A stretch of DNA of 64,000 nt from Streptomyces sp. NBC_00237 (GTDB taxonomy: Bacteria > Actinomycetota > Actinomycetes > Streptomycetales > Streptomycetaceae): positions 62,001 to 126,000 of the forward strand of contig NZ_JAPEMT010000006.1 in NCBI RefSeq assembly GCF_026342435.1, written 5' to 3'. Of this stretch, positions 1 to 8,416 are shown piece after piece. The notes beneath the pieces were generated by a model. That model did no database searches and was not told the origin of the DNA. It saw only the letters and a program-made list of their open reading frames with translations. The translations under genes were made by a program, and so were the position numbers. Each line of letters starts with the position of its first letter. The stretch's first letter is position 1.

Positions 1-76
1 TGTCATGTTGGCAGCATTCTGTCATCGGCCGGAGCAGTCAGCGGAGGCCGAGTCCCACGATCTCCAGGAGACGTCC

Positions 77-670
77 ATGTCCCGCAAGACCGTGCACCTC
101 GCCGTCTATGACGCCTACGCCGACTGGGAGTCCGGCCACATCACCGCCGAACTCGCCGACCAGGGGTACGAGATCAAGACCGTCGCCCTCACCCCGGATC
201 CCGTCACCACCAAGGGTGGCCTGCGCGTCCTCCCCGACCTCACCCTCGCGGACGTACGGCCCGAGGACAGTGCGGTCCTCATCCTCACCGGCGGTGAACT
301 CTGGGACGAGGGCGATGATTTGGCGCCCTTCGCCGCAGCCGCCCGCGCCTTCCTCGGCGCCGGTGTGCCCGTCGCCGCCATCTGCGGGGCGACCGCCGGG
401 CTGGCCCGCGAGGGCCTCCTCGACGACCGGCCGCACACCAGCAACGTGTCCTTCTACCTCGACGCCACCGGATACAAGGGCTCCGCCCACTACGTCGACA
501 CCGACGCCCTCACCGACGGCGACCTGATCACCGCCAACAGCACCCAGCCCGAGGCGTTCGCCCGCGAGATCCTGCGTCGCCTGGACGTGTTCCCGCCGGA
601 GAAGCTGGACGCGTGGTACCGGCTGTTCCACGACTCCGACCCGACCGCGTTCGAGATCCTGGCCTCATGA
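77..670 (+). CDS. DJ-1/PfpI family protein (glutamine amidotransferase-like)
   Basis: A 197-residue protein with the class I glutamine amidotransferase-like fold of the DJ-1/PfpI family. The nucleophile elbow AAICGATAGLA near residue 99 carries the conserved Cys, and an upstream Glu-containing segment (LTGGELWD) matches the family layout. Members act as glyoxalase-like, chaperone or isonitrile-hydratase enzymes; the substrate cannot be told from sequence. I chose the ATG at 77 because CCAGGAG lies about 7 bases upstream; a longer frame from position 5 lacks a ribosome site. The stop overlaps the start of the MarR gene by 4 bp (ATGA), so the two are translated together and the regulator probably controls this gene. 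Two TGTCAT direct repeats at about 1-25 could be operator halves. Confidence 0.85.
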   Translation: MSRKTVHLAVYDAYADWESGHITAELADQGYEIKTVALTPDPVTTKGGLRVLPDLTLADVRPEDSAVLILTGGELWDEGDDLAPFAAAARAFLGAGVPVAAICGATAGLAREGLLDDRPHTSNVSFYLDATGYKGSAHYVDTDALTDGDLITANSTQPEAFAREILRRLDVFPPEKLDAWYRLFHDSDPTAFEILAS

Positions 671-1152
671 CGGACCCCGCCTTCATCCCTGAAGCATCCG
701 AAGCGCCTGAATCGCCCACCCAGCAGCTCCTCACCCGGACCGCGCTCGGGGTGTTCCACCTCAACGGCCAGTTCATCGCCGTCTCCGACAGGATGGCCCG
801 CGAGGTGGGCCTCACCGCCTCCTGGTGGCAGGTCCTGGGCGCGGTCAACCGCACCCCGGCCCCGGTCGCCTCGATCGCCCGCACCATGGGCATCACCCGC
901 CAGAGCGTGCAGCGCATCGCGGACCTGATGGTCGAGCGGGGGCTCGCGGAGTACGCCGACAACCCGGCCCACCGCCGCGCCAAGCTCCTCCGCGCGACGC
1001 CCGACGGGGCGGACGCCATCCGCCGGCTCGATCCGGCCCACGCGGAGTTGGCCGACAGGCTCCGCCGCGAACTCGGCGAGAGCGCCTTCCTGGAGACCGT
1101 ACGCACCCTCGAACGCCTCTCCGAAGCCATGCGGACGGTGACGGAACGGTAG
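667..1152 (+). CDS. MarR family transcriptional regulator
   Basis: A 161-residue winged-helix regulator. The DNA-binding core runs from about residue 50 to 115: a helix-turn-helix (IARTMGITRQSVQRIADLMVE) followed by a wing with the NPAHRRAKLLRAT pattern that matches the MarR DxRxxR-type wing. The N terminus is a short acidic/Pro-rich extension. It overlaps the upstream PfpI-like gene by 4 bp and is expected to autoregulate that two-gene operon, with a small aromatic or oxidant ligand as in other MarR proteins (family knowledge, not shown here). No Cys-based oxidant sensor is visible, so a bound ligand is more likely than thiol sensing. The start ATG at 667 is set by the overlap. Confidence 0.87.
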   Translation: MTDPAFIPEASEAPESPTQQLLTRTALGVFHLNGQFIAVSDRMAREVGLTASWWQVLGAVNRTPAPVASIARTMGITRQSVQRIADLMVERGLAEYADNPAHRRAKLLRATPDGADAIRRLDPAHAELADRLRRELGESAFLETVRTLERLSEAMRTVTER

Positions 1153-1233
1153 CGATCGGCGGACTCTTTCGCCGTACGGCCGCACTATCCTCGGCCCATC
1201 GCTGTCGCATCGGGGGAGGGTGGTACAGCAGTC

Positions 1234-3321
1234 ATGGCCATGGAGAAGCTGGGGCCCACGGACCCCGAACGCATCGGTGCCTACCGCCTGTTGGCGCGTC
1301 TCGGGGCGGGTGGCATGGGGCAGGTGTTCCTGGCCCGCTCCGACCGGGGGCGCACCGTCGCCGTCAAGCTCGTACGGCGTGAACTGGCCGAGCAGGAGGA
1401 GTTCCGCTCGCGCTTCCGGCAGGAGGTGCAGGCGGCCCGCCGGGTCGGCGGGCACTGGACCGCGCCCGTCCTCGACGCGGACACCGAGGCCGAGGTCCCC
1501 TGGGTCGCCACCGGTTACGTCGCGGGACCCACCCTCCAGCAGGTGGTGTCCGGCGGTCACGGTCCGCTGCCCGAGCGTTCGGTCCTGGTCCTGGCCGCCG
1601 GTCTCGCCCGCGCCCTGAAGGACATCCACGCGGCGGGGCTCATCCACCGCGACCTGAAGCCCTCCAACGTCCTGGTCACCATCGACGGCCCGCGCGTCAT
1701 CGACTTCGGCATCGCGCGGGCGCTGGAGACCGTCACGGACAGCGGGCTGACCCGGACGGGCGCGCTGGTCGGCTCGCCCGGGTTCATGGCCCCCGAGCAG
1801 ATCCGGGGCGACCGGGTCACGCCCGCCTGCGACGTCTTCTGTCTGGGTTCGGTCCTCGCGTACGCGGCGACCGGACGCCTCCCCTTCGGTACGTCGCACA
1901 GCGGGGTCCACGCGCTGATGTTCCGCATCGCGCAGGAGCCCCCGGACCTCACGGACGTACCGGAGTCCCTGCACGACCTGATCCGCGACTGTCTTCAGAA
2001 GGCGCCGGAGTCCCGCCCCGCTCTGGGCCGCGTCCTGTCGTGCACGGGTCCGGCGGCGTCGCCGGGGGAGCCGTGGCTCCCGGCGGCGCTGGTGGCCCAA
2101 CTGGGTGCGCATGCGGTGCAGTTGCTGGACCTGGAGAACCCGACGACGAGCCTGCCTCCGGCGGGTGGGTGGACTCCGACGGTCGGGGCGGGGACGCCGG
2201 TTGTGGCTGTTCCGCCTGTTCCGCCTGTCCCGCAGGGGGGCGGGGCTCCGGGGGTGCCGGGCGCGCCCGGCGGCTCCGGTCAGCCGGGCGGTGCGGGCGG
2301 CTCCGGGGCTCCCGGTGAGTCGCTCGGTGGGCCGCTCGGTGGGCCGTCCGGTGGTGGCGTGCACTCGATGCCCACCATGATCGTCAACCACCAGCCGGGC
2401 GGGGCGCCTCCCGGCGGGTCAGGGGCGGGCGGCCCCGGCCGGGGCGGCGCAGGTCAGGCGGCCCCCGACGGGCCGCCCGCGCCCGGTGTCCCCGGAGCCA
2501 TGCCCCCGCACGCCCCTTCCGGCCCGGCGGCGAGCCCGCCCGCGTCCCTTCCTGCGCTTCCGCCCACGCCCCCCGGTTCGTACGGATACGGGTACCCCAA
2601 CGCCTCCGCCCCGTACGGCGGTTACGGCTATCCGCAGAGTGGCCACGACCCGTATGGCCACCCCACCCCGCCCGGCAGCTACGGCTACCCGCACCCCGGC
2701 GGCGCGCCCGCCCCCGGTCCGGCTCCTGTTCCGACCCGCAGCAGGCGGTCCACGGTCGTCCTGGTCCTCGTGGCGATCGTCGTCGCGCTCGCGGCGGGGG
2801 GTTCGGTGTACGCGTTCATGCGCGGCGGCAGCGACGAGAAGCCCCCGGCCGCCATCGGCACGGGCACCCCCAGCAACAACCCCTCCGCGCAGAGCTCCAC
2901 TTCCCCCACCGCTCCGTCGAGCGGCACGGACACCACACCACCCCCCGCCTCGACCACGCCCCCCGCCTCCGCAGGCATCCCCTCCGGCTTCCTCGGGACG
3001 TGGCGCGGCACGGTGGGCGGCGACGCGGGCGTCAGTACCCGGGTCCTCACGCTCCGCCAGGGCGGCAGCGGCGAAACGGTCATGTCCCTCGTGGCCGAAG
3101 GCCCGTCGCCCACGGGTACGTACCGCTGCCTCTTCGAAGCGGAACTCGCCTCGGAGCCGTACCCGGACGGTCCCCTCCAGCTCGGCCCGTCCCGGGTCGT
3201 CACGGGTCCGGCCGCCTCGTGCTCGCCGGGCAGGGCATCCGAGGTCGTCCTCCTTCCGGACGGCCGCTTGCGCCGCACCACCCCCGACAACAAGTCCGTC
3301 ACCTACACGAAGTCCGACTGA
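1234..3321 (+). CDS. Transmembrane serine/threonine protein kinase (PknB-type)
   Basis: A 695-residue Hanks-type kinase. The catalytic domain spans about residues 15-275: Gly-rich loop GAGGMGQVF at 25-32, invariant Lys45 (AVKLVRRE), catalytic loop HRDLKPSN at 138-145 and DFG at 157-159, so it should be active. A long Pro/Gly-rich linker (about 300-505) with GGPLGGPSGG-type and YGYPQ/YGYPH repeats leads to one membrane helix at about 507-530. An extracellular C-terminal domain of about 130 residues follows after a Ser/Thr/Pro spacer. No PASTA repeats are present, so the sensed signal is unknown. The ATG at 1234 is preceded by GGGGGAGGG at 1212-1220, a slightly long spacing. It is monocistronic and closed downstream by a repeat-rich spacer. 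Confidence 0.92.
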   Translation: MAMEKLGPTDPERIGAYRLLARLGAGGMGQVFLARSDRGRTVAVKLVRRELAEQEEFRSRFRQEVQAARRVGGHWTAPVLDADTEAEVPWVATGYVAGPTLQQVVSGGHGPLPERSVLVLAAGLARALKDIHAAGLIHRDLKPSNVLVTIDGPRVIDFGIARALETVTDSGLTRTGALVGSPGFMAPEQIRGDRVTPACDVFCLGSVLAYAATGRLPFGTSHSGVHALMFRIAQEPPDLTDVPESLHDLIRDCLQKAPESRPALGRVLSCTGPAASPGEPWLPAALVAQLGAHAVQLLDLENPTTSLPPAGGWTPTVGAGTPVVAVPPVPPVPQGGGAPGVPGAPGGSGQPGGAGGSGAPGESLGGPLGGPSGGGVHSMPTMIVNHQPGGAPPGGSGAGGPGRGGAGQAAPDGPPAPGVPGAMPPHAPSGPAASPPASLPALPPTPPGSYGYGYPNASAPYGGYGYPQSGHDPYGHPTPPGSYGYPHPGGAPAPGPAPVPTRSRRSTVVLVLVAIVVALAAGGSVYAFMRGGSDEKPPAAIGTGTPSNNPSAQSSTSPTAPSSGTDTTPPPASTTPPASAGIPSGFLGTWRGTVGGDAGVSTRVLTLRQGGSGETVMSLVAEGPSPTGTYRCLFEAELASEPYPDGPLQLGPSRVVTGPAASCSPGRASEVVLLPDGRLRRTTPDNKSVTYTKSD

Positions 3322-3410
3322 GCCCCAGCCCTCTGGGCGGCGGTCCGCTCGCCCAGCCCCCTCGGGCTCCGCTTTGCCTCGCCTCCTTGGGCGGCGAGGG
3401 CTTCCCCCTG

Positions 3411-3596
3411 CCTCCGCCCAGCCCCCTTGGGCTCCGCTTCCGCCCAGCCTCCTTGGGCTCCGCTTCCGCCCAGCCTCCTTGGGCTCCGCTTCCGCCCAGC
3501 CCCCTTGGGCTCCGCTTCCGCCTAGCCTCCTTGGGCTCCGCTTCCGCCCAGCCTCCTTGGGCTCCGCTTCCGCCTAGCCTCCTTGGGCGGCGGGGC
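3411..3596. repeat. Tandem array of a 26-bp unit, about 7 copies
   Basis: Seven copies of a unit of the type CCCAGCCTCCTTGGGCTCCG plus CTTCCG; the TTGGG core recurs at 3427, 3453, 3479, 3505, 3531, 3557 and 3583, exactly 26 bp apart. Units differ by CCCAG/CCTAG and CTCC/CCCC swaps. Each contains GCCCA-7 nt-TGGGC, a 5-bp stem, so the array can fold into a chain of small hairpins in either transcript. Degenerate half-units lie just upstream (3328-3400). No gene lies in 3322-3975. Confidence 0.9.
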
Positions 3597-3784
3597 CGCC
3601 CCCCGGGGGCGGGACGGGCGGGCAAGGGGGCGGCCCCCCTCGCTCCGGGCCCACCCCGGTGCCGCCCGCCGTTACCTCGCCCCATGGGTGCGCCGTACCC
3701 CGGTGCGCCTGCGGCGGGCCGCCCCTCCCCACCCCTTCACCTAAAGCGCTCGCCGCGCGGCTGTCCCGTACACGTGCGGGTGCG

Positions 3785-3890
3785 TCGTGGCTGGTCGCGC
3801 AGTTCCCCGCGCCCCTAACGGGGCACGTCCGAGCAAGCCTCAGCGGAGCCGCGCAGTGACACAGCCCCGCGCCCCTCAAGGGGCGGAACG
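3785..3890. repeat. Two copies of a GC-rich dispersed Streptomyces intergenic element
   Basis: The motif CGCAGTTCCCCGCGCCCCT followed by a short C-rich/G-rich stem (CCCCTAACGGGG) occurs at about 3796-3826. A second, diverged copy (CACAGCCCCGCGCCCCT, then CAAGGGGCGG) is at about 3858-3887. Elements of this type are, from memory, scattered in many Streptomyces intergenic regions. Each can form a short hairpin. Together with the 26-bp array they fill the 654-bp gap between the kinase and the aminotransferase gene. Confidence 0.6.
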
Positions 3891-3975
3891 GCCTCGACAC
3901 CCTGCCGACCCCCGCGCCCCATCCCGTACAAGATGGTCATAGCCCCTCCCACCTGCGCCGATCTACCCTCCCCTC

Positions 3976-5337
3976 ATGACCCCTCACTTCACCCCCGACC
4001 CGGCCAAGGGCGCAGCCGTCAAGGCCGCCGACCGGGCGCATGTGTTCCACTCCTGGTCCGCGCAGGGCCTGATCGACCCCTTGGCCGTCGCCGGTGCCGA
4101 GGGCTCGTACTTCTGGGACTACGAAGGCAACCGCTACCTCGACTTCACCAGCGGCCTCGTCTTCACCAACATCGGCTACCAGCACCCGAAGGTCGTCGCG
4201 GCGATCCAGGAGCAGGCCGCCAAGATGACCACCTTCGCGCCCGCGTTCGCCGTCGAGGCCCGCTCCGAGGCCGCCCGCCTCATCGCCTCCCGCACCCCCG
4301 GCGACCTCGACAAGATCTTCTTCACCAACGGCGGCGCCGAGGCCATCGAGAACGCCGTCCGCATGGCGCGCCTGCACACCGGCCGCCACAAGGTCCTCGC
4401 CGCCTACCGCTCGTACCACGGTGCGACGAACACCGCGATCAACCTCACCGGCGACCCCCGCCGCTGGGCCTCCGACAACGGCTCCTCGGGCACGGTCCAC
4501 TTCTGGGCGCCGTTCCTCTACCGGTCCGCGTTCTACTCCGCGACCCAGGAGGAGGAGTGCGCCCGTGCACTCCAGCACCTGGAGGACACCATCGCGTTCG
4601 AGGGCCCGGCCGCCGTCGCCGCGATCGTCCTCGAATCCGTTCCGGGCACGGCCGGGATCATGACGCCGCCGCCCGGCTACCTCCAGGGCGTGCGCGAGAT
4701 CTGCGACCGCTACGGCATCGTCTTCGTCCTCGACGAGGTCATGTCGGGCTTCGGGCGTACGGGCAGGTGGTTCGCGGCCGACCACTTCGACGTCGTACCG
4801 GACCTGATGACCTTCGCGAAGGGCGTCAACAGCGGTTACGTCCCGCTCGGCGGCGTCGCCATCTCCGGCAGGATCGCGGAGACCTTCGAGAAGCGCGCCT
4901 TCCCGGGCGGTCTGACGTACTCCGGTCACCCGCTCGCCTGCGCAGCCGCCGTCGCCACCCTCCAGGTGATGGAGGAGGAGAAGGTCGTCGAGAACGCCGC
5001 GCACATCGGCGCGAGCGTCATCGGACCTGGGCTCCGCGACCTCGCCGAGCGGCACCCGAGCATCGGTGAGGTGCGCGGCACGGGCATGTTCTGGGCGCTG
5101 GAACTGGTCAAGAACCGCGAGACCCGCGAGCCGCTCGTCCCGTACAACGCGACGGGCGCGGACGCCGCCCCCATGGCGGCCTTCGGCGCGGCCTGCAAGA
5201 AGAACGGCCTGTGGCCCTTCATCAACATGAACCGCACCCACGTCGTGCCGCCGTGCAACGTCACCGAGGCCGAGGCCAAGGAGGGCCTCGCGGCCCTCGA
5301 CGAGGCGCTCACGGTCGCGGACGAGCACACCGCGTAG
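3976..5337 (+). CDS. Class III (omega) aminotransferase, PLP-dependent
   Basis: A 453-residue fold-type I PLP enzyme of the class III aminotransferase family. Visible are the PLP phosphate-binding region (TNGGAEAIENAVRMAR, about 117-132), the Asp253-Glu254 pair in VFVLDEVMSGFGRTG that contacts the pyridine nitrogen, and the Schiff-base Lys282 in FAKGVNSGYVPLGG. Length is normal for omega-amino acid:pyruvate or taurine/4-aminobutyrate-type enzymes; the donor amine cannot be assigned. The GntR gene begins 127 bp downstream on the same strand and may control it. The ATG at 3976 follows a short C-rich leader without a strong ribosome site. Automatic labels such as aspartate aminotransferase family are used for close homologues and should not be taken as substrate evidence. 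Confidence 0.88.
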   Translation: MTPHFTPDPAKGAAVKAADRAHVFHSWSAQGLIDPLAVAGAEGSYFWDYEGNRYLDFTSGLVFTNIGYQHPKVVAAIQEQAAKMTTFAPAFAVEARSEAARLIASRTPGDLDKIFFTNGGAEAIENAVRMARLHTGRHKVLAAYRSYHGATNTAINLTGDPRRWASDNGSSGTVHFWAPFLYRSAFYSATQEEECARALQHLEDTIAFEGPAAVAAIVLESVPGTAGIMTPPPGYLQGVREICDRYGIVFVLDEVMSGFGRTGRWFAADHFDVVPDLMTFAKGVNSGYVPLGGVAISGRIAETFEKRAFPGGLTYSGHPLACAAAVATLQVMEEEKVVENAAHIGASVIGPGLRDLAERHPSIGEVRGTGMFWALELVKNRETREPLVPYNATGADAAPMAAFGAACKKNGLWPFINMNRTHVVPPCNVTEAEAKEGLAALDEALTVADEHTA

Positions 5338-5464
5338 CCCCCGGCGGGGCGCGACGGGGCTTCGGGGCCCCGGCTGCGCAACTTCGTAACGGAATGTGAT
5401 CTTCCCCCTTGTCCCGCTCCGAACGCCCCATAAGGTGTCCGGAGCGGACGAAGGGGGAGACACC

Positions 5465-6256
5465 ATGCCCGCGAGCGGAGCCGGTGCGCAGGGCGCCGAT
5501 ACGCGCGGAGCCGATACGCGCGGAGCCGGTGCGCGTGGAACCGATACGCGCGGGACGGTGAACCGCAGCACTCTGCGCCAGCAGCTCGCCGACGCGCTGA
5601 GCGACGAGGTGCTGGCGGGGCGGCTGCAGCCCGGCCGCGAGTTCACGGTCAAGCACATCGCCGAGCAGTACGAGGTCTCCGCGACCCCCGTGCGGGAGGC
5701 CCTCTTCGACCTCGCCGCGCAGGGCCTCCTCGAATCCGACCAGCACAAGGGCTTTCGGGTACGGGAGTACAGCGTCGCGGAATTCCGGAGCATGGTCGAG
5801 GCCCGCGCGCTCGTGGTCGCGGGAGTCCACCACCAGCTCGCCATCGCCACGACCGACCTCCCGCAGGACCGGCTCGCGGTGCTGCGCCGCCGCGCCGAAG
5901 AGGCGTCGAGGGCGGCGGGGGCGGGCGACCTGGACGTCCTCATCGGCTACGACCTGCGCTTCTGGGGCGAGCTGGCCACCATGGTCGGCAACCCGCACAT
6001 AGCCGCCTTCCTCCACCAGATCCGGGTCCGCTGCTGGGTGTTCTCGATTTCCCGGCTGCGCGCGGAACTCGTCCTGCGGGAACCGGAGAGCCGGGCGGGG
6101 GGCCTGTGGAGCCGCCACGTGGAGGTCGTCGCGGCGCTCGCGCGCGGTGACGAGGAGGCGGTCTACGAACTGCTGGCCGAGCACGACGCGACGGCGCTCG
6201 GCTGGGCGGACCGGCTGGAGGGACGCGGGGAGTACGCGGGCCCGCCCGGTTTCTGA
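5465..6256 (+). CDS. GntR family regulator (FadR subfamily, FCD domain)
   Basis: A 263-residue regulator. The N-terminal 25 or so residues are a repeat tract (GADTRGADTRGAGARGTDTRG) encoded by about four 15-bp units. Then comes a GntR winged helix at about 35-105 (LQPGREFTVKHIAEQYEVS, PVREALFDLAAQGLLES) and an all-helical effector domain with the FCD-like pattern D..FW.ELATMVGNPHI and a late His (EHDATALGW). FCD proteins bind metal-chelated carboxylic acids. The ATG at 5465 has a good site, GAAGGGGGAGA, about 5 bases upstream; the longer frame from 5396 lacks one. It lies just after the aminotransferase, a plausible target. The N-terminal repeat is unlikely to be part of the DNA-binding fold. 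Confidence 0.87.
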   Translation: MPASGAGAQGADTRGADTRGAGARGTDTRGTVNRSTLRQQLADALSDEVLAGRLQPGREFTVKHIAEQYEVSATPVREALFDLAAQGLLESDQHKGFRVREYSVAEFRSMVEARALVVAGVHHQLAIATTDLPQDRLAVLRRRAEEASRAAGAGDLDVLIGYDLRFWGELATMVGNPHIAAFLHQIRVRCWVFSISRLRAELVLREPESRAGGLWSRHVEVVAALARGDEEAVYELLAEHDATALGWADRLEGRGEYAGPPGF

Positions 6257-6263
6257 CCGGAAC

Positions 6264-6331
6264 CGCGGCGGCTTCCGGCGGGAACTCCGGCGGCTTCGAA
6301 AGGGAACTTCGGCGACTTCGAAGGGAACGCG
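6264..6331. repeat. Three degenerate 21-22 bp direct repeats ending in GGGAAC
   Basis: Three successive segments of the form CGGCGGCTTC-(GAA or GGC)-GGGAAC follow the GntR stop codon: CGGCGGCTTCCGGCGGGAAC, CGGCGGCTTCGAAAGGGAAC and CGGCGACTTCGAAGGGAAC. They occupy most of the 215-bp gap before the next gene. Function unknown. Confidence 0.65.
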
Positions 6332-6471
6332 GGCCGCAGCTTCGACAGTGGCTGCCGCACGGGTTCTGACCGGCGCTCTTCGCGCGGCGTACACATGGCA
6401 TTACGCTGCCTGGACCGACCGGTCGCCGACCCACGGGGCCGGATCACCGCGGACCGTGGAGGAGCGCACCC

Positions 6472-7119
6472 TTGGCCTGTGACCTGTGGCTGGTCCCCCT
6501 TGTCGACATCCTCTGCCAGAGCCCCGACAACCCGTTCGCCGAAGAGATCGCCTCGTACGACAAGGCGTTGACCGACGCCGGGCTGCCGACCGTGCCGATC
6601 TTCCCGTACATGCCGGGCCTGTCCGGCGACGTCGCCCCCGTCGCGGGCTTCGACTACGACGCGCTGCACCTGCTGCGGCGGGCGTACCTGCTCCAGGTGT
6701 CCGGGCTCGCGGTGACGCCGGTCGGTGAACTGGGCGGGGACTACGAGCAGTTGCTGGAGATCTTCGAGGAGGCGGCCCTCCGCTCGCACCTGGTGTGGCA
6801 CTTCGACCACGCGGGGGCGTACGTCCCGGTGGACTTCGCCTCACCGCTCTCGAACGAGGAACTCCTGGCGGGAGGCGGCCCGTTGGGATCCGCGCAGGGT
6901 CTCCTCAGGGAACTGGAGTACGTCGCCCCCGCGATCGGAATCGACCCGAGGAACCCACCCGCCCCCCCGCTCCCGCCGACCGGCCCGACGGCCCTGGACG
7001 AACCGGCCGCCGCGGTGCTGGACCCGTCCCCCTTCGCCCGCGAACGCCACGTGTGGCTGGGCCTGCACGCGGCAGTGACGAGAAGCCTGGGCCAGGGCTC
7101 GATGATGGTGTTCAGCTAA
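6472..7119 (+). CDS. Conserved hypothetical protein
   Basis: A 215-residue soluble protein that I do not recognise as a named family. It begins ACDLWLVPLVDILCQSPDNP, has no membrane helix or signal peptide, and contains a His/Asp-rich stretch (RSHLVWHFDHAGAYVPVDFA) about half way that could be a metal or active site. A Pro-rich loop (NPPAPPLPPTGP) precedes a final helix region. The start is a TTG at 6472, supported by GGAGGAG at 6457-6463, 8 bases upstream; no ATG or GTG in frame fits better. Codon use is typical for the chromosome. It stands alone and converges on the SLATT-like gene. Confidence 0.75.
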   Translation: MACDLWLVPLVDILCQSPDNPFAEEIASYDKALTDAGLPTVPIFPYMPGLSGDVAPVAGFDYDALHLLRRAYLLQVSGLAVTPVGELGGDYEQLLEIFEEAALRSHLVWHFDHAGAYVPVDFASPLSNEELLAGGGPLGSAQGLLRELEYVAPAIGIDPRNPPAPPLPPTGPTALDEPAAAVLDPSPFARERHVWLGLHAAVTRSLGQGSMMVFS

Positions 7120-7120
7120 A

Positions 7121-7145
7121 TCAGCCCGTCCGGCGATTGAGGACG
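7121..7145. repeat. Dispersed Streptomyces intergenic motif
   Basis: TCAGCCCGTCCGGCGATTGA followed by GGACG directly after the stop of the preceding gene. From memory this motif is one of the commonest intergenic sequences in Streptomyces genomes, usually just downstream of genes. Here it precedes a hairpin and probably belongs to the transcript end. Confidence 0.55.
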
Positions 7146-7161
7146 CGCGGCGAAGCCGTGC

Positions 7162-7185
7162 AGGGGGCAAGGGGCGCAGCCCCCT
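7162..7185. terminator. Hairpin between convergent genes
   Basis: AGGGGGC and GCCCCCT form a 7-bp stem around a 10-nt loop. It lies between the conserved hypothetical gene ending at 7119 and the convergent SLATT gene ending at 7276. A second, bulged hairpin (GGGTGCCCGCC with GGCGGCACCC) follows at 7232-7255. Confidence 0.5.
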
Positions 7186-7275
7186 CCGTGACCCCAGCCC
7201 CGTCGGGGTTGAGGTGAAGGGGCTGGGGTTGGGGTGCCCGCCGCAGGCGGCACCCGGCCTCCACCCCCATGCCCC

Positions 7276-8064
7276 CTACCGGGGAGGTTCCGGCGGCCTC
7301 TGCCGAGGCATGTTCGGCCTCGTCCCCGGCGGCAACGGAACCCTGCTCGGATGCCCGGAAGCCCCCTCGGGCCGAGCCGGAGCCGCCCCCAGCGTCTGCA
7401 TCACCAACGGGGCGGGCCCCGACCGGAACTCCACCATCCAGTCCGTGGTCTCGACCCGGATCAGCTCCGTGATGTCCTCCGTGAAGCGCCTCAGCACCCC
7501 CAGACACCGCTCCGCCGCCTCGCTCGCCGTCCCCTCCGTCGGCCCGAGGATCTCCCGCACGCTCTCCGACGCCCAGTCGAACTGCAACGCCGTGAGCCTC
7601 CGCTGCACCGCCTGCGCGGTGGCCATGTCCCGCATCCACCCCGACGTCAGCCCGAAGTACCGGTCGCACCCCAGGCACGCCGCTCCCACCAGCAGTGCCA
7701 GGTACCCCCACCCCGCGCCCCCCGGTACGGTCCCGGTCAGGGCCAGCAGCGGCAGCCCGGCGCCCACCAGGACCCCAGCCGCCGTGCCGATCCGCAGGGC
7801 CCGGGCCCCGCGCCGCTTCCAGCCCCGGTCGGCCAGGTACCAGCGGGCCGTGCGCAGGGCCCCCGCCTCCACCCACCGGTACAGCTCGTCCAGCCGCTCC
7901 GCGGGTTCGCCCCAGTCGCCGAGCGGGAAGGGGCGGCCGGTCAGGTCCTCGGCGTCCCACCCCCACTCGTCACCGCCACCGCCGGAATCGTGACCGGCAC
8001 CGGACCCGGAACCGGCGTCGTGCCGGGCCGGCGGCCCCTCGGGCTGCATCTCCGGCTGACTCAC
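7276..8064 (-). CDS. SLATT-like two-TM membrane protein
   Basis: A 262-residue protein. An acidic/Gly-Ser N terminus is followed by a conserved helix (LDELYRWVEAGALRTARWYLADR), two closely spaced membrane helices (IGTAAGVLVGAGLPLLALTG and GYLALLVGAACLGCDRYF), and a long soluble helical region with two stretches of coiled-coil character. This order fits the SLATT class, two-TM proteins proposed in genome-context studies to be pore-forming effectors. Here it sits beside ybaB-recR without a SLOG or nucleotide-sensor partner. I chose the GTG at 8064 because GAGGAG lies 6 bases upstream; a longer frame exists. The family assignment rests on topology and memory. Confidence 0.62.
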   Translation of the reverse strand: MSQPEMQPEGPPARHDAGSGSGAGHDSGGGGDEWGWDAEDLTGRPFPLGDWGEPAERLDELYRWVEAGALRTARWYLADRGWKRRGARALRIGTAAGVLVGAGLPLLALTGTVPGGAGWGYLALLVGAACLGCDRYFGLTSGWMRDMATAQAVQRRLTALQFDWASESVREILGPTEGTASEAAERCLGVLRRFTEDITELIRVETTDWMVEFRSGPAPLVMQTLGAAPARPEGASGHPSRVPLPPGTRPNMPRQRPPEPPR

Positions 8065-8416
8065 CGGGCACTCCTCTGCTCTGAAACAAATCCGCGCCGA
8101 CAGCGTTCCGACGACAGCGGCCCGACGACGTTGCGGCCACGTTCTGCGACGTACCTGTGGCGTACAGGCAAACTGCTCCGTACGGGTGCGCTTGCCCTTC
8201 ATACCGCCGAATGGTGTGCCATGGGGCCGTTGCCCCGGTATTTACCCCCGTACGAGGCCGTGATCAGGAGGAGGAGCCGAAGTCCTCTCACTCGAAAGAG
8301 TCAGTCCGTACGGCGTGCGGCACGCCGTCGGGCGACCACGTAGGCTCGGATTGACCGACCTCTCGAACCGCGTGGTCGACTCTCTCGATCCGTACTCGAT
8401 CCGTAGGAGACATGCC

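Noticed and set aside
490..2391. A 633-codon frame on the minus strand opposite the MarR and kinase genes
   Set aside because: Shadow frame: Arg/Gly-rich, no domains, opposite genes with clear motifs.
3411..3596. CRISPR array
   Set aside because: Units are contiguous without unique spacers, and no cas genes are near. It is a simple tandem repeat.
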